Origin: Bacteroidales bacterium
Lineage (GTDB): Bacteria; Bacteroidota; Bacteroidia; Bacteroidales; UBA932
DNA: 38,032 bases
NCBI GenBank assembly: GCA_024689985.1
Contig: JAILCZ010000124.1
Span: forward strand, 1-38,032
Direction of reading: 5' to 3'
Shown here: positions 7,517 through 18,670 of the stretch, piece by piece
How positions within the stretch are numbered: position 1 is the first letter of the stretch
How the letters are laid out: each line of letters begins with the position of its first letter
Made by a program: the position numbers and the translations under genes
Notes under the pieces: generated by a model
Told to the model about the DNA's origin: nothing
What the model saw: the letters and a program-made list of their open reading frames with translations, nothing else
Databases searched by the model: none

Positions 7517-8746
7517 ATGATTACCGGACAGACTCCCTGCGGACTCAAATACGCCGCGAAGAAGAGCGGCTCGGCAGTCGCATACTGTGCTCTGAGCATA
7601 AGGTGCGGAACAAGGAATGAGGGCGGTTTCCACAACGGAATCGCCCATTTCACCGAACATACCCTCTTCAAGGGAACGGCGAAGAAGAGTTCCGCGGTTA
7701 TCAACAGCTACCTCGACAAGCTGGGAGGAGAACTGAACGCATACACCACGAAGGAGGAAATCGTCCTTCACACGACGGTTCTCAAGGAAGACCTCAACAA
7801 GGCGGCGGAACTGCTCTTCGAAATCGCCACGAGCGCGACCTTCCCGAAAGAGCAGATAGAAATAGAGCGCGGAGTCGTAATCGACGAGATAAACTCCTAC
7901 AAGGACAGCCCGGCAGACGACATCTTCGACAAATTCGAGGAGAAGCTCTTCGAAGGCCAGTCCCTAGGCCGGAGCATCCTCGGCACTGCGGCATCTGTCA
8001 GGAAAATCACGAGCCCTGAGCTCAAGGACTTCGTATCAGCCAACTTCAGGCCGTCAAGAATGGTATTTTCGGTGGTCGCCGACATTGACGAGAATAAGCT
8101 CGCGGCAAAAGCCGAAAAGCTTGCGCTCAAGTACTTCGGAGAAGAAAACGCCGATGCCGGAGAAATCGCCGGCCAGGAAAAACAGCAGGCCAAGCTCTTC
8201 AGGACTGTCAAGGATATGCACAACCACGAAGCCAACGCCGTGATCGGAGGACCGGCCCCTTCCCTCTACCAGGAAGACGAAAGGCTGGCCGTGGTCCTGC
8301 TTTCGAACATACTTGCCGGACCGGCGTCCAATTCTCTGCTCAACAAGGTCCTGCGTGAGAAGAACGGCTGGGTTTACGGGGTGGAATGCACCTATACCCA
8401 GTATTCCGACACGGGGGTGATGGCGATAAGCCTGGGCTGCGACAAGGAGAATATGGACAACTGTCTGGCCGAAGTGGACAAAGTCCTGGACAGGCTCTGC
8501 ACTAAGCCGTTCTCGGCAGCCTTCCTCAAGGCTGCGAAGAGACAGTTACTGGGCCAGCTGGCGGTCAGCTCCGACAACGGGGAGACCCAGTGCCTCTCAA
8601 TGGCCAAGAGTATGCAGGCCTTCGGACGCGTGGCATCCGACGAAGAAAACCGCAAGGCAATCGGCAGCCTCAGCCCTGAACTGCTGCAGAGCGTAGCACA
8701 GAAAGTATTTGCAAAAGAAAAGCTCTCAAAGCTCATTTATCTTTAG
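7517..8746 (+). CDS. M16 family zinc metallopeptidase
   Basis: 409 residues, the size of a single M16 subunit. The inverted zinc motif HFTEH is at residues 44-48 and the third ligand Glu124 (VIDEI) is exactly 76 residues beyond the motif, as in pitrilysin/insulinase enzymes, so it should be catalytically competent. The C-terminal half is the usual inactive repeat, with LLSNILAGPASNSLLNKVLRE. There is no signal peptide, suggesting a cytoplasmic peptidase such as the processing-peptidase-like M16B group. Spacing of 3-4 bases on both sides indicates translation from one polycistronic mRNA. Confidence 0.9.
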   Translation: MITGQTPCGLKYAAKKSGSAVAYCALSIRCGTRNEGGFHNGIAHFTEHTLFKGTAKKSSAVINSYLDKLGGELNAYTTKEEIVLHTTVLKEDLNKAAELLFEIATSATFPKEQIEIERGVVIDEINSYKDSPADDIFDKFEEKLFEGQSLGRSILGTAASVRKITSPELKDFVSANFRPSRMVFSVVADIDENKLAAKAEKLALKYFGEENADAGEIAGQEKQQAKLFRTVKDMHNHEANAVIGGPAPSLYQEDERLAVVLLSNILAGPASNSLLNKVLREKNGWVYGVECTYTQYSDTGVMAISLGCDKENMDNCLAEVDKVLDRLCTKPFSAAFLKAAKRQLLGQLAVSSDNGETQCLSMAKSMQAFGRVASDEENRKAIGSLSPELLQSVAQKVFAKEKLSKLIYL

Positions 8747-8750
8747 ACCT

Positions 8751-9395
8751 ATGGAAACTCCGGAAGAAAAATACATCCGCGAGAATTCGACGCCTCAGAG
8801 CGAGGCTCTCGCCTGGATCCAGAAGCAGACGAACATCCGCACGAACTACCCGAGAATGCTCTCAGGAGCAAACCAGGGCCAGTTCCTCAAGATGCTCGCG
8901 CAGATGTCCGGAGCCAGGAACATCCTGGAAATCGGCACATTCACAGGCTACTCCGCAGTCTGCCTCGCCTCGGCCCTGCCTGAGGGAGAGGGACGAGTGG
9001 ACACCCTGGAAATCAACGACGAACTCGAAGACCTCATCCGCGAGGGCTGGGAAAAGGCCGGGGTGAGCGACAGAATCAGCCTCCACATAGGAGACGCCAA
9101 GGAAATCCTCAAGACACTGGACGGCCCATTCGACTTCGTATATCTCGACGCCAACAAGAGGGAGTACTGCGATTATTACGGCCTCCTCTTCGACAAACTG
9201 AGCCCCGGAGCAATCATAGTGGCCGACGATGTCCTCTGGGACGGAAAAGTCTATGAAGACCCTATGCCGCAGGACAAACAGACCGTCGGAATCGACAGCT
9301 TCAACAGGATGATAGCCGCCGACGACCGCGTTGAATCGGTCATTCTCCCGACCCGCCACGGCCTCAATATCGTGCGTGTCAAAGACAAGCAATAA
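8751..9395 (+). CDS. Class I SAM-dependent O-methyltransferase
   Basis: 214 residues from the ATG at 8751 (an in-frame ATG at 8709 overlaps the peptidase gene and is unlikely). The SAM-binding motif ILEIGTFTGYSAV, the acidic VDTLEIND strand, and FDFVYLDANK then IIVADDVLWDGKV match the caffeoyl-CoA/catechol O-methyltransferase family (PF01596). The conserved Asp-Asn/Asp pairs that bind the divalent metal are present (DAN, ADDVLW). The natural substrate is unknown; bacterial members methylate small phenolics or RNA in some cases. It follows the M16 gene by four bases. Confidence 0.88.
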   Translation: METPEEKYIRENSTPQSEALAWIQKQTNIRTNYPRMLSGANQGQFLKMLAQMSGARNILEIGTFTGYSAVCLASALPEGEGRVDTLEINDELEDLIREGWEKAGVSDRISLHIGDAKEILKTLDGPFDFVYLDANKREYCDYYGLLFDKLSPGAIIVADDVLWDGKVYEDPMPQDKQTVGIDSFNRMIAADDRVESVILPTRHGLNIVRVKDKQ

Positions 9396-9423
9396 TTAAA
9401 ATAAATCCGTACATTTGTAATCT

Positions 9424-11235
9424 ATGGCGGAATATATAGTATCAGCAAGAAAATACCGTCCTGACTCATTTGAAACCCTTATCGGCCAGGACAATATCGC
9501 AAGGACCCTGAAGAACTCCATCCTCAGGGGACAACTGGCGCACGCATATCTTTTCTGCGGACCGAGAGGAGTCGGCAAGACGACCACGGCCCGCATCTTC
9601 GCGAAAGCCATAAACTGCTCCAATCCGAGCGAGGATATGGAGCCGTGCGGACAGTGCGAATCCTGCCTTTCATTCCAGGAAGGCCGTTCTTACTGCATCC
9701 ACGAGCTCGACGCCGCATCCAACAACGGAGTCGAAGACATAAAGGCCCTTATGGACCAGGTACAGATCCCTCCACAGGTCGGAAAGTACAGCGTCTATAT
9801 CATCGACGAGGTCCATATGCTCACGACGAACGCGTTCAACGCCTTCCTCAAGACCCTTGAGGAACCGCCTGCACACGCGATCTTCATTCTCGCCACCACG
9901 GAGAAGCACAAGATTCTCCCTACCATCCTCTCCCGCTGTCAGACCTACGATTTCAACAGGATCAGCATTCCTGACATCGTCCGCAACCTCAGAGACATCG
10001 CGGCGAAGGAAAACATCACCATCGACGACGAGTCCCTGCACATCATAGCGCAGAAGGCCGACGGCGCGATGCGTGACGCCCTTACGATCTTCGACCAGAC
10101 CGTGGCGTTCTGCGGTACCGACATCAAGTACGCCGACGTCATCCGCAACCTCAACGTCCTCGACTACGAATACACCTTCTCCCTCGTGGACGCCTTCCTC
10201 GCCGGAGACCACAGGACAGCCCTCCTCAAGTTCGACGAAATCCTCGCAAAGGGATTCAACGCAATCCACTTCATTTCGTCCCTCAGTTCACACCTTCGCA
10301 ACCTCGCCGTTGCAAAGACGGACGGACTGGAGTCCCTTCTCGAACTTCCGGATTCAATCAAGGAAAGATACCGTCTTCAGGCCCAGACCTGCACCCTCCA
10401 GTTCATCTACAGCGCCCTCGAAATCACGATGGCCTGCGAAAGCGGATACAAGGCTAGCCTGAACCCGAGACTCCATATCGAATTCACCCTGATGAAGCTC
10501 TGCTTCCTCAGCGGCGTACCGGCCACGACGGCCACGGCAGCGCCGAAACCTGTCGCATCAGCCCAGCCGGCCCCTCAGCCCGCTCCTGCACCAAAGCCGG
10601 AGCCTAAACCGGAGCCTAAACCGGAACCTAAGCCGGAGCCTAAACCGGAGCCAAAGCCGGAACCTAAACCGGAACCGGCTCCAGCACCAGCACCTGTTCC
10701 GGAACCAGCCCCAGCGCCAGCTCCGGAGCCAAAACAGGACGGCGAGTCTCCTCGAAAGAGGGTAAGACGTTCAGGCTCAGCCATCTCGATGTCAGCCATA
10801 ATGGAAGAGAAGCACGAGAAGGAAGCCGCAGTCAAGCCGACGGTCATCGACGAAAACGCGGAAGCCCCGTCAAACGAGAGCATTGCGGCAAAATGGGAAC
10901 TCCTGCCACAGGCATACAGCGCCCAGCCTCGTCTTGCGAACACCCTTGCGAACGCGAAGATCGCTATCACGGAAGACGGAGATGCCAAGGTCCTCACCTT
11001 CACGGTGATGAACGTGGCGCAGCGTGACTGGATCAAGGAAAAGATCATACACGACCTCGAAGGCCGTCTCCAGAAGGCCCTTGGCTCCACGAAGGTCCGC
11101 CTCGACGTGGATGTGGTAGTGGCCAAGGAAGTAGAAAAAAGAATTTACACACAGGTGGAAATGGCGCAGGACCTTATGTCCAAAAACGACGAGGTCTTGA
11201 AATTCGTCAAGGACTTCGACCTCGATACTAAGTAA
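9424..11235 (+). CDS. dnaX: DNA polymerase III subunit gamma/tau
   Basis: 603 residues. DnaX is the ATPase of the sliding-clamp loader. Visible: Walker [10 protein letters not shown] (46-54), the four-Cys zinc module ([14 protein letters not shown]), [12 protein letters not shown], Walker [10 protein letters not shown] and sensor-1 LSRCQTYDF. After the loader domains (about 1-365) comes a low-complexity linker (about 370-440) containing seven perfect Lys-Pro-Glu-Pro repeats and Pro-Ala stretches. A Bacteroidota-style tau C-terminal domain (about 475-603) follows, with [18 protein letters not shown]. No in-frame slippery site is placed to make a shorter gamma form. Nothing suggests a separate promoter except the 28-base gap upstream. 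Confidence 0.95.
   Translation: MAEYIVSARKYRPDSFETLIGQDNIARTLKNSILRGQLAHAYLFCGPRGVGKTTTARIFAKAINCSNPSEDMEPCGQCESCLSFQEGRSYCIHELDAASNNGVEDIKALMDQVQIPPQVGKYSVYIIDEVHMLTTNAFNAFLKTLEEPPAHAIFILATTEKHKILPTILSRCQTYDFNRISIPDIVRNLRDIAAKENITIDDESLHIIAQKADGAMRDALTIFDQTVAFCGTDIKYADVIRNLNVLDYEYTFSLVDAFLAGDHRTALLKFDEILAKGFNAIHFISSLSSHLRNLAVAKTDGLESLLELPDSIKERYRLQAQTCTLQFIYSALEITMACESGYKASLNPRLHIEFTLMKLCFLSGVPATTATAAPKPVASAQPAPQPAPAPKPEPKPEPKPEPKPEPKPEPKPEPKPEPAPAPAPVPEPAPAPAPEPKQDGESPRKRVRRSGSAISMSAIMEEKHEKEAAVKPTVIDENAEAPSNESIAAKWELLPQAYSAQPRLANTLANAKIAITEDGDAKVLTFTVMNVAQRDWIKEKIIHDLEGRLQKALGSTKVRLDVDVVVAKEVEKRIYTQVEMAQDLMSKNDEVLKFVKDFDLDTK
10594..10677 (+). repeat. 12-bp tandem repeat in dnaX linker
   Basis: Seven tandem 12-base units of the form AAR CCG GAR CCN encode seven Lys-Pro-Glu-Pro repeats (residues about 391-418). 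Units differ only at third positions, so expansion or contraction by whole units would keep the frame. Confidence 0.9.
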
Positions 11236-11237
11236 AG

Positions 11238-12014
11238 ATGAAACTCAGAGCAGAAAACCTCGTCAAGAAATATGGCGTCCGCACAGTCGTCAAGGGCGTC
11301 TCAATGGAAGTTAACCAGGGAGAGATCGTAGGCTTCCTCGGCCCTAACGGAGCCGGAAAGACCACGAGTTTCTATATGATCACGGGACAGATCGTACCTA
11401 ACGGTGGTAAGATTTTCCTGGACGATGAGGAAATTACCAAGCTCCCTATGTACCAGAGGGCTCAGAGAGGCATCGGATACCTGCCTCAGGAGGCTTCTGT
11501 CTTCAGGAAGATGTCCGTTGAAGACAATATTATGTCAGTTATGGAGCTTTCCGATATGACCAAGGCGGAGCGCCAGGAAAGACTCGAAGACCTCATCAAC
11601 GAATTCAACCTCTCTAAGGTGCGCAAGAGCCTGGGAATACAGCTCTCGGGAGGTGAGCGCCGCCGCTGCGAAATTGCACGCGCCCTCGCCATCGACCCTA
11701 AGTTCATTCTTCTCGACGAACCGTTCGCCGGCGTCGATCCTATCGCCGTCGAAGACATCCAGTTCATCATCGCAAAGCTCAAGTACCGCAACATCGGCGT
11801 GATCATCACCGACCATAACGTCGGCGAGACTCTCGCCATCATCGACCGCGCCTACCTTCTCTACGAAGGTACCATCCTTCAGACAGGTACCCCGGAGACC
11901 CTCGCATCTGACGAGGACGTGCGCACTAAGTATCTCGGCTCCAACTTTACGCTAAAACGCTCCGCATCCGTCGAGCGTGCCCGAGCCGAATACGAAGCGA
12001 AGATGAAGAAATAA
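11238..12014 (+). CDS. lptB: LPS export ABC transporter ATP-binding protein
   Basis: 258 residues, the ATPase that powers the LptBFG complex extracting lipopolysaccharide from the inner membrane. Walker [10 protein letters not shown] (35-43), Q-loop region [17 protein letters not shown], signature [15 protein letters not shown], Walker [20 protein letters not shown] and H-loop ITDHNV are all present, with the FRKMSVEDN wording typical of LptB. A short extension follows the usual end ([19 protein letters not shown]). It starts two bases after the dnaX stop. LptF/G, LptA and LptC genes are not in this window. Confidence 0.94.
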   Translation: MKLRAENLVKKYGVRTVVKGVSMEVNQGEIVGFLGPNGAGKTTSFYMITGQIVPNGGKIFLDDEEITKLPMYQRAQRGIGYLPQEASVFRKMSVEDNIMSVMELSDMTKAERQERLEDLINEFNLSKVRKSLGIQLSGGERRRCEIARALAIDPKFILLDEPFAGVDPIAVEDIQFIIAKLKYRNIGVIITDHNVGETLAIIDRAYLLYEGTILQTGTPETLASDEDVRTKYLGSNFTLKRSASVERARAEYEAKMKK

Positions 12015-12026
12015 TTCTATTTCAGT

Positions 12027-14207
12027 TTATCCTACTATCGAACCGTTTGTAACGGTCTCCTGCGGAGTGACGAAGCGCATCTTGCCGTCGCCCTGCTGAG
12101 CCATCAGTATCATACCCTTAGACTCTATGCCGCGGAGCATACGAGGCTTGAGGTTGGCGAGGATGACGATCTGCTTGCCGACCATCTCTTCAGGAGAATA
12201 GTGTTCAGCGATACCCGAAACGATGGTACGGGTGTCGATTCCAGTGTCAATCGTAAGCTTGAGAAGCTTGTCAGTCTTAGGCACGCGCTCTGCGGCGAGG
12301 ACCGTAGCAGTGCGGATGTCCATCTTCTCGAAGTCCTCATAGGTGCATTCCTCCTTCTGAGGAACGACCTTCTTGGCAGCCTCTGCGGCAGCTGCGGCTT
12401 CCTTCTCTGCCTTGATCTTCTCAAGACGGTCGAGCTGAGCCTGGATGGCGTCATCCTCGATCTTTGCGAAGAGGAGCTCTGCTGCTCCGATCTCGTGTCC
12501 TTCAGGAAGGAGGTTCTCCTCACCGAGTCTTGCCCAAGTAAGGACGATGCCGCTCTGAGGAGCCTGAGGTGCGTCTGCATCGACAGTATGAAGGGCCTCG
12601 CACTCGCCAGGCTTGTATGTGTTGACAGTTTCCTGCTCACCCTTGCGGTGGTCAGTACCTGCATAGAGGGAAACGCCGAGCATATTGCGGAGTTTCTCTG
12701 CTGCGAACGGTGTGAACGGCTCGAATGCGACCGCAAGGTCAGCGCAGATCTGGAGGCAGACATTGAGGATCGTGGCCGTACGGGCCATATCGGTCTTTGC
12801 GACCTTCCAAGGCTCTGAATCAGAGATATACTTGTTTCCGAGGCGGGCGATTTCCATAGCGTCCTTGAGGGCCTCGCGGAAATGGTAGCCTTCGAGGTTA
12901 GCCTCGAGAGACTTCTTGATCTCAGGAACCTGGGCGAGGGTCTCCCTGTCGATAGGGAGCAGTTCGCCTGCAGCAGGGACCTTGCCGCCGAAATACTTGT
13001 GAGTAAGTACGATGGCGCGGTTCACGAAGTTTCCGAAGATCGCCACGAGCTCTGAATTGTTGCGTGTCTGGAAATCCTTCCAGCTGAAGTCGTTGTCCTT
13101 GGTCTCAGGAGCGTTTGCAGTGAGCACGTAACGGAGGACATCCTGCTTTCCAGGGAAGTCCACGAGGTATTCGTTTGCCCATACCGCCCAGTTGCGGGAA
13201 GTAGAGATCTTGCCGCCCTCGAGATTGAGGAACTCGTTCGCAGGAACGTTGTCAGGAAGGATGTATCCGTCGCCGTAAGCCTTCAGCATTGAAGGGAAGA
13301 CGATGCAGTGGAATACGATGTTGTCCTTTCCGATAAAGTGTACGAGCTTGGTATCCTCGCTCTTCCACCACTTCTCCCAGCTGTTAGGAAGAAGTTCCTG
13401 GCTGTTGCTTATATATCCGATAGGTGCGTCGAACCATACGTAGAGGACCTTTCCTTCAGCTCCTTCAACAGGAACAGGGACACCCCACTCGAGGTCGCGG
13501 CTGACGGCACGAGGCTGAAGACCTCCGTCGATCCAGCTCTTGCACTGACCGTAAACAGTGCTTCTCCACTCCTTGTGGCCTTCGAGTATCCACTGACGGA
13601 GCCACTCCTCATACTTGTCGAGAGGAAGATACCAGTGAGTCGTCTTTCTCTTCTCAGGCTGGGCACCGCTCAGGGTTGAACGAGGGTTCACGAGCTCATC
13701 AGGGCTGAGGGTGCTGCCGCACTTCTCGCACTGGTCGCCGTAAGCGTCAGGATTGCCGCACTTAGGGCAGGTTCCGACGATGTAACGGTCTGCGAGGAAG
13801 GTCTTTGCTTCCGGATCGTAATACTGCTCGCTCTCCTTCGTGATGAACTTCTCATTGTCGAAAAGACGGCGGAAGAATGACGAAGCGTTTGCCTCGTGCA
13901 CCTTCGAAGAAGTCCTGGAGTAGATGTCGAAGTTGATTCCGAGACCCGTGAAAGAGTCCTTGATCATCTTGTGGTACTTATCTACGATATCCTGTGGGCT
14001 GCAGCCCTGCTGGCGTGCCTTGATAGTGATAGGAACACCGTGCTCATCAGATCCGCAGATATAGAGTACGTCCTCTCCCTTCATCCTGAGATATCTCACA
14101 TAGATATCGGCAGGCACATACACACCCGCAAGATGTCCGATGTGCACCGGTCCGTTTGCATACGGAAGGGCGCAAGTCACCAATGTTCTTTTACTTTTGT
14201 TTGCCAT
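12027..14207 (-). CDS. metG: Methionyl-tRNA synthetase
   Basis: 726 residues from the ATG at 14205-14207; a 19-residue upstream extension would overlap the dnaG stop and is basic and unlike MetRS. HIGH motif at 22-25 (VHIGHLAG), a double zinc knuckle CPKCG...CEKCG, the signature motif as KISTSR (variant of KMSKS), an anticodon-binding helical domain, and a C-terminal Trbp111-like tRNA-binding domain ([20 protein letters not shown] to the end). A Lys/Glu/Ala-rich linker joins the last two. It is the last gene of a DUF308-dnaG-metG transcript and ends 12 bases from lptB, with no obvious terminator in the gap. Confidence 0.96.
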   Translation of the reverse strand: MANKSKRTLVTCALPYANGPVHIGHLAGVYVPADIYVRYLRMKGEDVLYICGSDEHGVPITIKARQQGCSPQDIVDKYHKMIKDSFTGLGINFDIYSRTSSKVHEANASSFFRRLFDNEKFITKESEQYYDPEAKTFLADRYIVGTCPKCGNPDAYGDQCEKCGSTLSPDELVNPRSTLSGAQPEKRKTTHWYLPLDKYEEWLRQWILEGHKEWRSTVYGQCKSWIDGGLQPRAVSRDLEWGVPVPVEGAEGKVLYVWFDAPIGYISNSQELLPNSWEKWWKSEDTKLVHFIGKDNIVFHCIVFPSMLKAYGDGYILPDNVPANEFLNLEGGKISTSRNWAVWANEYLVDFPGKQDVLRYVLTANAPETKDNDFSWKDFQTRNNSELVAIFGNFVNRAIVLTHKYFGGKVPAAGELLPIDRETLAQVPEIKKSLEANLEGYHFREALKDAMEIARLGNKYISDSEPWKVAKTDMARTATILNVCLQICADLAVAFEPFTPFAAEKLRNMLGVSLYAGTDHRKGEQETVNTYKPGECEALHTVDADAPQAPQSGIVLTWARLGEENLLPEGHEIGAAELLFAKIEDDAIQAQLDRLEKIKAEKEAAAAAEAAKKVVPQKEECTYEDFEKMDIRTATVLAAERVPKTDKLLKLTIDTGIDTRTIVSGIAEHYSPEEMVGKQIVILANLKPRMLRGIESKGMILMAQQGDGKMRFVTPQETVTNGSIVG

Positions 14208-14218
14208 ATATATAAATT

Positions 14219-16267
14219 TTAATCTTCTCTTTCTCTTCCGAGCTTCACCCGTACTGCGAGCCACTTTTCCTGCAGTTTCTTGAGCGTTACCAGATTCTCC
14301 ATCAGGTGTTCAGGATCAGAATTCAACTTTTCCTTCACTTCCTTGAGCTTGAATTCCAGCCTCTTCTCATTGTAGGCCATAATGCTCTTCGGCACCGAAT
14401 TCACGAGCCAGGAGCCCTTGGCCATCATCGACTTCTCGAACTTGTCCACCGTGATCTTGTACTTGCTGACAGACAGGTTTGCCGTCACCGTCCTCACGAT
14501 GTCGTCCTCGCAGTTCAGAAGGCTTTTCAGGATTGCATCCTGCTCATACCCCTTGTCGAAGTAGCCTTCCATATATTTGTCATAGACCTTCCTGTAACAT
14601 TCGTTGATGAAGGTCGTATTGTCTTCGCTGAACGCAGCGTCGATGTACTCCGCCACCGTCATACTCTGCTCGTCACCGGTAAGCTTCTTGGTGAGCTTCT
14701 CGAAAGGCATCATCTCGGTTCCGTCCGTGAGCAGGAAGGATACCAGCTCCCTCTCTGACGGACCGACCAGGGTATTGGTCTCATACTGCTGCATCGGGTC
14801 CTTGAGGACAGACGGAGCAGGTGCCGGAGCGGGCGCCGTCGCATTTCCGGAGGCGACAGCCTGATAACCCGGAACGGCATTCGAACCGACTGCACCGGGA
14901 GCCGGCTTGAACCCGGACTCGCGCCTCTGCCTCTCCTGGGCCTTGCGCTCATCCTCTATCAGGCGCCTGAGGGTAGTGTTCACTCTGTCAGCGATGATGT
15001 TCTGGTCCATATTCAGCTTATGGGCCGTAGTTTCTATGTAAACGGTACGCTTGATGGCGTCAGGGATGCCTGCAATCGTATCGGCGATTTCATTGATCAG
15101 CTCAGCCCTCCTTATCGGATCATCCTGCGACTCCTTGAGGAGCTGGTCCGTCATAAAGTCGATGAAATCCTGTTCATTCTCCGCGATGAAGGTCTCCACC
15201 TCCTCGAGGGTATGCTTGCGGGCATAGGAATCAGGATCGTCACCGTCAGGAATGAAGAGAAGCTTCACGTTCATTCCGGCCTTGAGTAGCATTCCGATTG
15301 CGCGGAGGGATGCGTGGACGCCGGCATTGTCGCCGTCATACATCACGGTCACGTTCTCCGTGAACCTGTGGATCAAGCTTATCTGGCCGTCAGTGAGGGA
15401 TGTACCGCTGGAAGCAACGACATTCTTGATGCCGAGCTGATGCATTGAGAGCACATCCAGATAACCCTCGACGAGGAAGCACTTGTCCTTGCGGGAAATC
15501 TCCTGCTTCGCGAACCAAAGGCCGTAGAGAGACTTGTTCTTCACATAGATCTCGCTTTCCTTCGAGTTCACGTACTTTGCCACGGTCTCGGACTTCTCCT
15601 TCAGGAGGGTCCTGGCACCGAAGGCTATGACGCGGCCGGTAACGGAATGTATCGGGAAGACCACGCGGTTGTAGAACCTGTCATTGACAGTTCCGTCCTC
15701 GAACTGGGCGCAAAGGCCCGTCTCAACCAGATATTCCGTCTTGTATCCTGCGGCTACGGCTGCATCCCTGAGGTTTGACTTACCCCTCGGAGCCCAGCCG
15801 AGACCATATTTTTCTATAGTTTCATCCTCGAGTCCCCTGGATTTGAAATAAGCGTAGCCGACAGCCCTTCCCTCCCCTTCCTTCAGGGCGTTGATGAAGA
15901 ACTTGTGGGCAAATTCGGAGACGATATAAAGGCTTTCGCTCTTCTGGCGGGCAGCAAGCTGCTCCGGAGTCTCTTCCTCCTCCTGGACCGGGATGTTATA
16001 TTTCTTTGCAAGGTAACGGAGGGCCTCCACATAGGTCATATGCTCGTATTCCATCACGAAGCTGACGGCCGAGCCGGCCTTTCCGCAACCGAAGCACTTG
16101 TAGATTCCCTTTGACGGAGTGACCACGAATGACGGGGTCTTCTCGCTGTGGAACGGACAACAGGCCTTCAAGCTCGAGCCTGCGCGCTTGAGCGTAACAA
16201 AGTCACCGACAACCTCCTCAATCCTGGCGGCGTCAATTATTCTGTCGACCGTTTCTTTTGGAATCAT
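14219..16267 (-). CDS. dnaG: DNA primase
   Basis: 682 residues. DnaG makes RNA primers at the replication fork. The CHC2 zinc ribbon has Cys37, His40, Cys58 and Cys61 (CPFH, CFGCG). The central RNA polymerase domain contains the TOPRIM acidic motifs EGYLDV and DGDNAG. An Ala/Pro-rich linker (about 455-490) precedes the C-terminal helicase-interaction domain. Its ATG shares one base with the stop of the upstream DUF308 gene (TAATG arrangement), implying translational coupling, and metG follows after 11 bases. Confidence 0.96.
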   Translation of the reverse strand: MIPKETVDRIIDAARIEEVVGDFVTLKRAGSSLKACCPFHSEKTPSFVVTPSKGIYKCFGCGKAGSAVSFVMEYEHMTYVEALRYLAKKYNIPVQEEEETPEQLAARQKSESLYIVSEFAHKFFINALKEGEGRAVGYAYFKSRGLEDETIEKYGLGWAPRGKSNLRDAAVAAGYKTEYLVETGLCAQFEDGTVNDRFYNRVVFPIHSVTGRVIAFGARTLLKEKSETVAKYVNSKESEIYVKNKSLYGLWFAKQEISRKDKCFLVEGYLDVLSMHQLGIKNVVASSGTSLTDGQISLIHRFTENVTVMYDGDNAGVHASLRAIGMLLKAGMNVKLLFIPDGDDPDSYARKHTLEEVETFIAENEQDFIDFMTDQLLKESQDDPIRRAELINEIADTIAGIPDAIKRTVYIETTAHKLNMDQNIIADRVNTTLRRLIEDERKAQERQRRESGFKPAPGAVGSNAVPGYQAVASGNATAPAPAPAPSVLKDPMQQYETNTLVGPSERELVSFLLTDGTEMMPFEKLTKKLTGDEQSMTVAEYIDAAFSEDNTTFINECYRKVYDKYMEGYFDKGYEQDAILKSLLNCEDDIVRTVTANLSVSKYKITVDKFEKSMMAKGSWLVNSVPKSIMAYNEKRLEFKLKEVKEKLNSDPEHLMENLVTLKKLQEKWLAVRVKLGRERED

Positions 16268-16917
16268 TAGTCTTCCTTGGTGTATTCTACCTCTTTGGCG
16301 TCTGAAATGCCAGATGTATCAAGTTTCGTAGGCTCCGAACGTTCCTCGTTAGCCTCTTCCCTCTGCCTTGTGAACTCTGCCTCGGCTGCATCCTTGGCCT
16401 TGTGGAGCCTATATGTCGATGCAAGCTCGGAGAATCCGTACATCACGAGAAGGATTCCGCAGAGAACCCTGATGAAGACCTCTCCTCCAGTACTGGTGAG
16501 AATCATAACCGCACCGAAGAACAGCAAAACCGGGACCAGAAGTCCGCCCCTTCCACTTCCGAGGAGTGCGGCCGACCCAAGCAGGGCCACGAACTGGATG
16601 ACGCAGAAGACAATCAGCAGGAAGGCGATGATCTTAGGGATGAAGGCTGCGATTCCCGCAGGATTCGAGAACAGGAGGATACCGATTATCACGTCGAGGA
16701 CGGCATTGGCCGACATCAGCGGAAGCGTGCCCTCTCCGCGCTTTGTCATAGCGAAAACGATAGACGCGATTCCGGCGGCGATGATTATCGCACCGATGAC
16801 CTTTGCGAGGGTCTCGAAGGCATCAACACGGCCAACGAACATAATCATTCCGATGGCGATTGCTGCAAGAGCCCTGAGGTAACTTGAAAACTTATTCTTA
16901 TAACCGAAGAGTATCAT
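16267..16917 (-). CDS. DUF308/HdeD-like membrane protein
   Basis: 216 residues with about six hydrophobic helices in the first 165 residues, in repeated pairs (for example [55 protein letters not shown]). This is typical of the DUF308 short-repeat family that includes HdeD. The last 45 residues are a charged cytoplasmic-type tail rich in Glu, Lys and Arg. The family is linked to acid stress in enterobacteria, but function here is unknown. It is first in the unit with dnaG and metG, coupled to dnaG by a one-base stop/start overlap. A long frame on the opposite strand is only a shadow. Confidence 0.8.
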   Translation of the reverse strand: MILFGYKNKFSSYLRALAAIAIGMIMFVGRVDAFETLAKVIGAIIIAAGIASIVFAMTKRGEGTLPLMSANAVLDVIIGILLFSNPAGIAAFIPKIIAFLLIVFCVIQFVALLGSAALLGSGRGGLLVPVLLFFGAVMILTSTGGEVFIRVLCGILLVMYGFSELASTYRLHKAKDAAEAEFTRQREEANEERSEPTKLDTSGISDAKEVEYTKED

Positions 16918-16942
16918 TTCAATTTGTCTTATATTAAAAATG

Positions 16943-16950
16943 CAAAATTA
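16943..16950 (-). promoter_or_regulatory. -7 element for DUF308-dnaG-metG
   Basis: Minus-strand TAATTTTG, exact TAnnTTTG, ending 25 bases before the DUF308 ATG. No clear TTTG is seen 20 bases upstream, so only the -7 half is supported. Confidence 0.45.
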
Positions 16951-16962
16951 TGAATTTTTAGG

Positions 16963-16970
16963 TAATTTCG
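16963..16970 (+). promoter_or_regulatory. Possible -7 element for fhs
   Basis: TAATTTCG, one mismatch to TAnnTTTG, about 33 bases before the fhs ATG and 13 bases from the divergent DUF308 -7 element. A -33 box is not obvious. Confidence 0.3.
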
Positions 16971-17002
16971 CAGACATAGCCATACACAACTCGAACAACC
17001 TT

Positions 17003-18670
17003 ATGAAAACAGACATCGAAATAGCCCGTGAGGCCAGACTTCTTCCCATCGGAGAGATCGCCGGAAAGCTCGGAATCGCTTCCGAACTGCTTGAACCATA
17101 CGGCAAATACATCGCAAAGGTACCATATACGGAGATCGACGAAGAGAAGGTCAGAAGGAGCAAACTGATCCTGGTCACAGCCATAACTCCTACCAAGGCC
17201 GGAATCGGCAAGACCACGGTGTCCGTAGGCCTCGCCCTCGGTATGGCTAAAATCGGAAAGAACGCAGTCCTCGCCCTCCGCGAGCCGTCCCTCGGACCTT
17301 GCTTCGGAATGAAGGGAGGTGCTGCTGGAGGCGGATACGCCCAGGTCGTCCCTATGGACAAGATCAACCTCCATTTCACAGGAGACTTCCACGCCATCAC
17401 CTCAGCCGACAATATGATCGCGGCCCTTCTGGACAACTACATCTTCCAGCACCGCAAGGAAGGCTTCGGAATGAAGGAAATCCTCTGGAAGAGAGTCCTC
17501 GACGTCAATGACCGCTCCCTCAGGAAGATCGTCACCGGTCTCGGACCATACTCCAACGGAGTGCCTCAGGAGGCTGGATTCGACATCACCCCTGCATCCG
17601 AGATTATGGCCATCCTCTGTCTCTCGAAGGACCTCGAAGACCTCCGCAGAAGGATTGACAACATCCTCCTCGGCTACACCCTCGAGAACAAACCGTTCAG
17701 AGTCAAGGATATGGGAGTGGGCGGATCGATCGTCGCCCTCCTCAAGGACGCCATCAACCCGAATCTCGTGCAGACTACGGAGAACACCCCTGCATTCATC
17801 CACGGCGGACCGTTCGCAAACATCGCCCACGGCTGCAACTCCATCATCGCTACAAAGACGGCTATGACATACGGAGACTACGTGATCACCGAGGCAGGCT
17901 TCGCCGCAGACCTCGGAGCGGAGAAATTCTACGACATCAAGTGCCGCAAGAGCGGGCTCCAGCCAGCCCTCACCATCATCGTGGCCACTCTTCAGGGCCT
18001 CAAGATGCACGGTGGCATCCCTGTCGAAAAAATCAAGGAACCGTCAGAGGAAGGCGTCCGTAACGGCTTCGCCAACCTCGACAAACATATAGCGAACATC
18101 CAGGGCTTCGGCCAGACGGTACTGGTCTGCTTCAACCGCTTCGCAGCCGACACGGACGAGGAAATCGCCCTCGTGAAGGAGCACTGCAAGGCTCTCGGAG
18201 TGCCATTCGCCCTGAACAACGCATTCAACGAAGGCGGCACCGGTGCCGTTGACCTCGCCAACCTCGTGGTCGAGACCATCGACAAGAAACCGTCCGCCCC
18301 TCTTAAGTTAACATACGCCGACAACCAGACCATCCAGGAGAAGATCGAGGCCGTTGCGAAGAAGATCTACGGAGCAGCATCCGTAAGTTTCTCATCCGAG
18401 GCCCTCAAGAAGATCGACGAGGCCGTCTCGAGCGGATACGCCGACTTCCCTGTCTGCATCGCCAAGACGCAGTACTCCTTCTCACAGGACCCTACGAAAT
18501 ACGGAGTCCCTACGGGATTCAACTTCGACATCAAGGACATCGTGATAAATGCCGGTGCCGAAATGATCGTGGCCATAGCGGGAGACATCATCCGAATGCC
18601 GGGCCTTCCGGCTATACCTCAGGCTATGAAGATAGACGTGGTCAACGGCGAAATTGAAGGTTTGAGTTAA
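17003..18670 (+). CDS. fhs: Formate-tetrahydrofolate ligase
   Basis: 555 residues from the ATG at 17003, which aligns with the usual MK-DIEIA start; an upstream in-frame ATG at 16940 would sit in the promoter. The enzyme makes 10-formyl-THF from formate, THF and ATP. Visible: nucleotide-binding [17 protein letters not shown] (about 70-86), [25 protein letters not shown], the [12 protein letters not shown] block, and the C-terminal [13 protein letters not shown]. Length matches the family (about 556). The ATP loop reads AGIGKTT where many bacteria have AGEGKTT, as I recall for Bacteroides. It overlaps the PHP gene by one base. Confidence 0.96.
   Translation: MKTDIEIAREARLLPIGEIAGKLGIASELLEPYGKYIAKVPYTEIDEEKVRRSKLILVTAITPTKAGIGKTTVSVGLALGMAKIGKNAVLALREPSLGPCFGMKGGAAGGGYAQVVPMDKINLHFTGDFHAITSADNMIAALLDNYIFQHRKEGFGMKEILWKRVLDVNDRSLRKIVTGLGPYSNGVPQEAGFDITPASEIMAILCLSKDLEDLRRRIDNILLGYTLENKPFRVKDMGVGGSIVALLKDAINPNLVQTTENTPAFIHGGPFANIAHGCNSIIATKTAMTYGDYVITEAGFAADLGAEKFYDIKCRKSGLQPALTIIVATLQGLKMHGGIPVEKIKEPSEEGVRNGFANLDKHIANIQGFGQTVLVCFNRFAADTDEEIALVKEHCKALGVPFALNNAFNEGGTGAVDLANLVVETIDKKPSAPLKLTYADNQTIQEKIEAVAKKIYGAASVSFSSEALKKIDEAVSSGYADFPVCIAKTQYSFSQDPTKYGVPTGFNFDIKDIVINAGAEMIVAIAGDIIRMPGLPAIPQAMKIDVVNGEIEGLS

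Noticed and set aside
11135-11141. A6G run in dnaX as a programmed frameshift site making gamma
   Set aside because: The codon phase is GAA AAA AGA, not A-AAA-AAG, and the site is near the C-terminus, so it could not give a gamma-sized product.
16277-16882. 201-codon open frame opposite the DUF308 gene
   Set aside because: The minus-strand product has proper membrane helices and a coupled overlap with dnaG; the plus-strand product is Ser/Arg/Pro-rich without motifs.
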